Positions 59,779-64,000 of a DNA stretch of 64,000 nt are shown here, piece after piece. A program made the position numbers and the translations under genes. The DNA is taken from contig CAIRZB010000041.1 in assembly GCA_903882935.1 (NCBI GenBank), positions 1 to 64,000 on the forward strand, given 5' to 3'. Position 1 is the first letter of the stretch. Every line of letters starts with the position of its first letter. The DNA comes from an uncultured Parafilimonas sp. Its GTDB lineage: Bacteria > Bacteroidota > Bacteroidia > Chitinophagales > Chitinophagaceae. The notes under the pieces are model-generated. The model saw only the letters and a list, made by a program, of their open reading frames with translations. It was not told the DNA's origin and ran no database searches.

Positions 59779-60140
59779 GACTTAGTCCATAGTCGATGGC
59801 CCATTGTCCATCGAGAAAAGACAGTGGTTCATAGCCCAAGGTGGGGCAAACACCAGCAATGTTATCATTCGCGGCTGTTTTTCCATGGACAATGGACTAC
59901 TGGCAATGGACTTGTCTTTGGGGACGGGCTTTTGTGGCAGTGGCATCGGTTGTTGTCCAAAGTACTCCTATGGAGTGTCACTCACTTGAGCGGTTGGTTT
60001 TTCAAGGGGCATTGAGGAGTAGGAGAAGTGAAATATTTTTTTTGGACATCTGCCCAAAAGCAATGAAATATGTAGTTAGCCATTTATGAAATAAATATCC
60101 CATTTTGGGAACTTTTTATTACCTTTAAAAAAAATTACCC
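59779..60140. other. 362-bp gap with dispersed repeats and the higBA promoter
   Basis: It contains GTCCAT-type dispersed words (59784-59912), an inverted copy of the CACTCC repeat (59955-59985), and near the end a perfect dyad TCCCA-TTT-TGGGA (60098-60110). A -7-like TACCTTTA (60120-60127) lies before the TTG start of higB. The dyad is a candidate site for HigA. Confidence 0.5.
60098..60127 (+). promoter_or_regulatory. higBA promoter with candidate HigA operator
   Basis: The dyad TCCCATTTTGGGA lies 10 bp upstream of a TAnnTTTA element and 31 bp before the toxin start. HigA-type antitoxins repress their own operons by binding such palindromes; that HigA binds this one is inferred. Confidence 0.4.
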
Positions 60141-60434
60141 TTGCGTGTAATCGCTAAAAAGATACTTAGAGATTTTTGGGAGAAGCACCCTGATTGTGAA
60201 CAACAGTTGAAAGCATGGTTTAAGGAAACGGGCGAAGCGGAATGGAAAAATACTGCTGATATAAAAAATGGATATGCCAATGCCAGTTTTATAGCAGGCA
60301 ACAGGGTCGTTTTTAATATAAAAGGGAACAATTACCGGTTAATTGTAAAAATTAACTATGATTATCAAATGGTGTGGATAAGGTTTATTGGAACCCATGC
60401 GGAGTACGATGTAATTAACGCAGCAAAAATTTAG
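60141..60434 (+). CDS. higB: HigB-type mRNA interferase toxin
   Basis: The protein has 97 codons. It belongs to the HigB/RelE-like toxins that cleave mRNA at the ribosome. MRVIAKKILRDFWEKHPDCE is the standard N-terminus of this family and the segments RVVFNIKGNNYRLIVKINY and VWIRFIGTHAEYD form the core beta-sheet. The start is the TTG at 60141, since the first codons are conserved and no ATG or GTG precedes them in frame; a weak start codon may keep toxin low. The antitoxin gene starts 5 bp after the stop. Confidence 0.9.
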   Translation: MRVIAKKILRDFWEKHPDCEQQLKAWFKETGEAEWKNTADIKNGYANASFIAGNRVVFNIKGNNYRLIVKINYDYQMVWIRFIGTHAEYDVINAAKI

Positions 60435-60439
60435 AGAAC

Positions 60440-60796
60440 ATGACAGTAAAGCCGATAAAAACAGAAAAAGATTATAACGAGGCATTGCAGAGGCTTGAGG
60501 TGATATTCGACGCGAAAAAGAATTCAGCCGCAGGGGACGAACTTGAAGTACTTGGCATATTGGTGGAGAAATACGAAAATGAGCATTTCCCTATCGGGCT
60601 GCCCGACCCTGTTGAGGCCATAAAATTCAGGATGGAACAATTGGGGTATAACCAAGCCGACCTTGCAAAAATAATCGGGTTAAAAAGCCGTGCCAGCGAA
60701 ATATTGAATAAAAAGCGCAAACTATCACTTGAAATGATAAGGCAGTTGCATGATACCCTGAATATACCGACGGAGGTATTGATACAGCCGTATTGA
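60440..60796 (+). CDS. higA: HigA-type antitoxin, XRE family
   Basis: The protein has 118 codons. A C-terminal helix-turn-helix (about 65-115) reads FRMEQLGYNQADLAKIIGLKSRASEILNKKRKLSLEMIRQL. The N-terminal ~60 residues (KTEKDYNEALQRLEVIFDAK) form the toxin-binding part. The order toxin first, antitoxin second is typical for higBA. It neutralises HigB and represses the promoter. Spacing of 5 bp to the toxin gene indicates coupled translation. Confidence 0.93.
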   Translation: MTVKPIKTEKDYNEALQRLEVIFDAKKNSAAGDELEVLGILVEKYENEHFPIGLPDPVEAIKFRMEQLGYNQADLAKIIGLKSRASEILNKKRKLSLEMIRQLHDTLNIPTEVLIQPY

Positions 60797-60827
60797 TGGG
60801 GGTGCAATACTAATTTAAAATTTCTTC

Positions 60828-61028
60828 ATGAAACAAAAAATTGCACTTGTAATCGATAGTTCATCAGAAGGGGATGTTTGGGGGCGGGTAGCTTATGATG
60901 ATAACTTAATTGTAGAGTCTGCGCCAGACCTTGTAAGGCTTAGCCGGAAAATGAAAAAATTGCTGCATGATTTTCATTTGTTAGGTACTGATGAAATTGA
61001 GTTTGAAATGCAATACACGCAAAAATAG
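60828..61028 (+). CDS. Small protein, HicB-like in size and pattern
   Basis: The protein has 66 codons, 31 bp after higA. The sequence (IALVIDSSSEGDVWGRVAYDDNLIVESAPDL, then a basic helix) has the look of the small partial RNase-H-like domain of HicB antitoxins, where a beta-hairpin with a W-G/R turn is followed by a helix. The match is weak. No HicA-type toxin gene is adjacent, so a pairing cannot be claimed. It may also be a third gene of the higBA operon. Confidence 0.4.
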   Translation: MKQKIALVIDSSSEGDVWGRVAYDDNLIVESAPDLVRLSRKMKKLLHDFHLLGTDEIEFEMQYTQK

Positions 61029-61134
61029 AAACAGCAATCGGTCACTGGGAAACAAAAGCTATACAAAAGATTGTTTTTGAAAGAACCTCTTTGAAGCCTA
61101 AGGATGACTTTGATAGGTGATTGATAGAGGAACA

Positions 61135-61833
61135 ATGAATAATAATATGCCAATAGAAAATAGAATTTTATCTCTGATAGAAGTGTTGAAAGGAAAACTG
61201 TATAACATGACATATAGCAGCGGAGGTTCCTATCTTGATCTTAAAGAACTTCCTAAGGATCCAGAAGTTTTTTCAATCGAGAGATATGAAGAGATATTTG
61301 CTTCTACAATCTCTATCTTAACAAAACTTTATGGAGAAAATCATAGTCATGTTGGGGATTTGGAAATTAAGGTCGAAAAATATAGGAACTACCCTTATCC
61401 AGAAAAGCTAACTTTAAAATGCTGCTTAGGGAAATTAAACGCAATTGAAACGGACATTAAGTATGGCCTTCTGACTTCAATTGAGAAGGAAATAAATGGT
61501 GAGATTATTGGAGACTTTATTAAATTGGCTAAGGCATCCATTGCTGAAGGTCAGAAAAATATTGCAGCGGTGCTTGCTTGCGCTGCTCTTGAAGATGCAC
61601 TTAAAAAAATTGGAAAATTTAATGGTGTTTTGGTCGAAGATAAGACGATGATAGAAGTAGTTAATGCTCTTAAATCTAAAGGGTTGATAAAGGGCACCCA
61701 GGGGCAATTATTAAGTGCATTCGGGACACTAAGGAATAAAACATTTCACGCTGAGTGGGACAAGGTGGAAGAACCCGAGGTGAAAAGCCTTATTAGTTTT
61801 GCAGAAGAGATGATAATTAAACATTTTAGTTAA
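61135..61833 (+). CDS. HEPN-motif protein, unknown family
   Basis: The protein has 232 codons from the ATG at 61135; a GTG lies at 61117. The N-terminal half is unrecognised. The C-terminal half (about residues 120-230) looks like a HEPN/DUF4145-type helical domain: IIGDFIKLAKASIAEGQKNIA, VLACAALEDALKKIGKF and the segment LRNKTFHAEWDKV. The latter carries Arg-Asn-x3-His, the R-x4-6-H motif of HEPN ribonucleases. It lies in an AT-rich stretch with the higBA genes. A role in RNA cleavage or phage defence is a reasonable guess, no more. Confidence 0.6.
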   Translation: MNNNMPIENRILSLIEVLKGKLYNMTYSSGGSYLDLKELPKDPEVFSIERYEEIFASTISILTKLYGENHSHVGDLEIKVEKYRNYPYPEKLTLKCCLGKLNAIETDIKYGLLTSIEKEINGEIIGDFIKLAKASIAEGQKNIAAVLACAALEDALKKIGKFNGVLVEDKTMIEVVNALKSKGLIKGTQGQLLSAFGTLRNKTFHAEWDKVEEPEVKSLISFAEEMIIKHFS

Positions 61834-61892
61834 TACAAATTAGTCATTGCTAATTAAAAATTCAACCTTTTGTTAATTACCAAAACCTAACA

Positions 61893-62696
61893 TTACTCGT
61901 TGGGAATACTTGTATTTAACGACAAATATATTGGTTTGTTATAATTCTTTATTTCTTCAAAGGTCTTAGCACGCTTTACTCTCTCCAATGCCATATTCAT
62001 CTTAAATAGCAGTGTTTTTACAAGCTCTTCTGAGAAATAGGTTTTTAAAAAACTTACAAAATTAATGCCTTCTTTAATTTTGTACCACTTGCAGCCAATC
62101 CTAACAACTACTCCAGTATAATGCTTTGAAATTATAAATCCACTATCGTTATTTTTAGGCAAATCAAATGGCAAGTACTTTAATTTTTTTCGAGTGAGCG
62201 CCCTAATTTCCCTACTATTCGCGAGGGTAGCTATACTGTCTTGATAACCCTTGCTAAATTCTATCTTCTTTTTGCGTCTTTTAATAGATGGCTGAAAACT
62301 AATATGCAATAGATTTTCAAATTTCTTCTGTTCAATGCTATCGTTTAATTTGGTAAATGAAAGAAATTGAATTTTAGTATTATATTTTTTATTATGTTTT
62401 TTATAGTGTCTAAGCTGAATAGGCTCTAATATTGTATTCAACATACATATTCCAATACTTGGCAAAGATTCAAGAAAATCTTTTTTGGGTATCCTTACTA
62501 TTTCGACTTTGGGCTTGTTATGAAGTTCATTAGTATTTTTTGTGACATGGAAATTAAATTCATCTAACCCTTTGCTATAAGAAATTGAAAAATGCATATC
62601 TTTTTCCATACAGTTAAATCCAAAAGAAAAGACACTGTCACCTGCTTTTAGCCAAAGGGTTTCTTCTATTTTTATATAGTTAATAGGTTCTGTCAT
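61893..62696 (-). CDS. Unknown protein in AT-rich accessory stretch
   Basis: No family recognised. The protein has 267 codons from the ATG at 62696 (MTEPINYIK). It is rich in Lys, Phe and Ile, with a basic middle (SIKRRKKKIEFSKG) and a helical C-terminus (FKMNMALERVKRAKTFEEIKNYN). No signal peptide or membrane segment is visible. Base composition is markedly AT-rich compared with the flanking glycosidase gene, as in the neighbouring HEPN gene, which suggests recent arrival. It converges on the HEPN gene, 59 bp away. Confidence 0.55.
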   Translation of the reverse strand: MTEPINYIKIEETLWLKAGDSVFSFGFNCMEKDMHFSISYSKGLDEFNFHVTKNTNELHNKPKVEIVRIPKKDFLESLPSIGICMLNTILEPIQLRHYKKHNKKYNTKIQFLSFTKLNDSIEQKKFENLLHISFQPSIKRRKKKIEFSKGYQDSIATLANSREIRALTRKKLKYLPFDLPKNNDSGFIISKHYTGVVVRIGCKWYKIKEGINFVSFLKTYFSEELVKTLLFKMNMALERVKRAKTFEEIKNYNKPIYLSLNTSIPNE

Positions 62697-62795
62697 AAAA
62701 AAAAGAAACAAACGATTTACCCAATTAGGTTGGTTTGATATTAAAAGACAAAATAGTTTAAGAGCCTAAATTAGCAATATTTTTGAAGATATTAT

Positions 62796-63866
62796 ATGAA
62801 AAAAGCGATTGCAAATTTTAAAGGTCCTCTCTTTATGGCAATGACCATTGCAAATCTCACTGCTTCCGCCCAGCAAAACCATTACCTCGATAACCGCCCA
62901 TCCACCACTTTACGTATGCCTTGCACCGACGCAGGCGTTGTACTAAAATACGGCGATGGCCCCGATAGCTGCGACACTTACGGCGCAAGGGAGGCGGTGG
63001 TAAACAAGGTGGGCAACACGTATTACCTGTTTTACGACGGGGCGGGCAAAACCGGCTGGCTAAGCTGCCTGGCCACCAGCAACGACCTGCAAACATGGAC
63101 GAAAAAGGGTGCCATATTAACGCTGGGCGACTCCACCAAAAACGATTCCAAGAGTGCCTCCTCGCCATGGGTGGTGCAGGATGGCGGTACCTGGCACATG
63201 TTTTACCTCGGCACACCGCATACCACGCCCGCGCCATACCGCATACCGTCGTTCCCGTACCTTACCATGAAGGCGCAATCGCAACGGCTGGAAGGCCCAT
63301 GGGTAAAGCAATACAGCGTAACACCTTTGCCGCCTAAGGGGAACAGTTATTACACTGTTACTTCCAGCCCCGGTTTTATTGTTAAAACGCCCAACGAGTA
63401 TGTAATGTTTTTCAGCGGGGCCACTTTAACCGACGGTATCACCCGCCGCACGTTGGGCATTGCCCGCACGAAGGATTTAAACGCATCGTGGGTAATGGGT
63501 GAGCAACCTATCGTACCACTTACAGAACAGGTTGAAAACTCCTCTGTGTATTTTGAGCCTACTACCGGCACTTGGTTTTTATTCACCAACCATATCGGCA
63601 TCACCAAAAAAGACGGGGAGTACACGGATGCGGTGTGGGTGTACTGGTCGAAAGATCTGTACTATTGGGACACCAAGCATAAAGCCGTGGTGCTTGACGG
63701 CAAAAACTGCACCTGGGCCAAAGGTGCCATCGGCATGCCCTCGGTTATACCCTACGGCAACCGGCTGGCTTTGCTATACGATGCCCCCGGCGGCACCAGT
63801 ACCAGCCATATGTTGCGTAATATAGGGTTGGCTTGGTTGGATTTGCCGCTTAAAACGCCTCAATAG
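62796..63866 (+). CDS. Exported five-bladed propeller glycosidase-like protein
   Basis: The protein has 356 codons with a signal peptide (MAMTIANLTASAQQ). The fold resembles GH43/GH32/GH130-like five-bladed propellers: DTYGAREAVVNKVGNTYYLFYDGAGK, ASSPWVVQDGGTWHMFYLGT, VTSSPGFIVKTPNEYVMFFSG and SSVYFEPTTGTWFLFTNH. These blades carry acidic residues at the usual positions (Asp and Glu near the ends of strands), but the exact family and the catalytic acids could not be fixed. It probably acts on a plant or bacterial polysaccharide in the periplasm or outside. Confidence 0.7.
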   Translation: MKKAIANFKGPLFMAMTIANLTASAQQNHYLDNRPSTTLRMPCTDAGVVLKYGDGPDSCDTYGAREAVVNKVGNTYYLFYDGAGKTGWLSCLATSNDLQTWTKKGAILTLGDSTKNDSKSASSPWVVQDGGTWHMFYLGTPHTTPAPYRIPSFPYLTMKAQSQRLEGPWVKQYSVTPLPPKGNSYYTVTSSPGFIVKTPNEYVMFFSGATLTDGITRRTLGIARTKDLNASWVMGEQPIVPLTEQVENSSVYFEPTTGTWFLFTNHIGITKKDGEYTDAVWVYWSKDLYYWDTKHKAVVLDGKNCTWAKGAIGMPSVIPYGNRLALLYDAPGGTSTSHMLRNIGLAWLDLPLKTPQ

Positions 63867-63940
63867 TGGCTAATGGCTTGTGTTGTCCCATTCATTCGCG
63901 TGCTTTCATAAATAGCTGCTTACCGAAATGATGACGCTTT

Positions 63941-64000
63941 TCTCTTTGCGCCTTAGCGTCTCTGCGTGAAACCATTCATTTCGCTCCGCCGTAGGCGGGG
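63941..64000. repeat. Dispersed GCGTCTCTGCGTGAAA-type word and a truncated stem-loop
   Basis: CTTTGCGCC, TTAGCGTCTCTGCG and TGAAACC words match a class of dispersed sequences also seen at 35681-35709. The window ends in CCGCC-GTA-GGCGG (63986-63998), a five-base-pair stem with a three-base loop like the first hairpin of families A and B; the rest is cut off. Confidence 0.45.

Noticed and set aside
61030..61116. Short coding-like stretch after the HicB-like gene
   Set aside because: About 35 codons without a start codon, bounded by stops; probably chance or a relic.
1..64000. tRNA or rRNA genes, retrons or diversity-generating elements
   Set aside because: Reading both strands showed no T-loop/anticodon pattern, no rRNA stretch and no reverse transcriptase. 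A tRNAscan/barrnap run would be decisive.

Overview
The window looks like a chromosomal segment of a Bacteroidota bacterium, probably near Chitinophagaceae or a related environmental lineage. Evidence: gingipain-type C25 peptidases flanking a PorV-family protein (type IX secretion), promoters of the TTG-N20-TAnnTTTG type, A-rich translation starts without clear Shine-Dalgarno sequences, many secreted proteins ending their signal peptide in Ala-Gln, an RRM-type RNA-binding protein, and an ArsR/SRPBCC/DoxX operon. No rRNA, tRNA, CRISPR array, prophage or intact insertion sequence was seen.

Layout. (1) 0.1-4.0 kb: the most unusual region. Six related plus-strand units (U1-U6) lie in tandem. Each has a two-box promoter with nearly fixed spacing, a variable 5' part, and a nearly invariant ~61-nt 3' module that ends in a hairpin and T-run. 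I read them as a multicopy family of small RNA genes, about 115-190 nt each, some with frame-conserved micro-ORFs. One 518-codon helical-repeat-like gene sits exactly between U1 and U2 on the other strand. A SET-domain gene follows the array. (2) 5.4-8.3 kb: a type II restriction-modification cassette: Vsr endonuclease, Eco47II-like nuclease, and a C5 cytosine methyltransferase with a fused helix-turn-helix. (3) 8.4-14.2 kb: housekeeping genes (glmS, acetyltransferase, heptosyltransferase-like, hydrolase, tyrS). (4) 14.5-25.8 kb: two giant C25 peptidases around a PorV homologue. (5) 26-32 kb: two leaderless cell-wall hydrolases, small genes, and a phospholipase C broken by a 7-bp tandem duplication. 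(6) 32.2-34.2 kb: a RloA/RloB (AbiL-like) defence pair under a perfect 19-bp palindrome. (7) 34.4-38.4 kb: a Tat-exported sugar isomerase, a structured repeat array, and the selD/mnmH selenium operon. (8) 39.4-49.3 kb: dipeptidase, an ArsR-SRPBCC-DoxX cassette bracketed by a 116-bp direct repeat, an esterase/SMP-30 fusion, a second structured repeat array, a GH18 lipoprotein and an RRM protein. (9) 49.5-59.8 kb: mostly metabolism (fbaA, BtuF-like, cystathionine beta-synthase, O6-alkylguanine repair, CsaA, FAD oxidoreductase, S9 peptidase). An orphan relative of the small-RNA module lies at 57.43 kb. (10) 60.1-62.7 kb: an AT-rich accessory stretch with HigBA, a HEPN-motif protein and an unknown gene, then a secreted glycosidase.

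How it fits together. The core genes serve envelope and amino-sugar metabolism, secretion and translation. Three separate defence or toxin modules (RM+Vsr, RloAB, HigBA/HEPN) and three families of stem-loop repeats mark the accessory DNA. The small-RNA array is the best candidate for an undescribed system: its promoter boxes, 5' inverted repeats and terminators are conserved in architecture while the sequence between them varies. That suggests a set of co-regulated RNAs with individual targets or individual short peptides.
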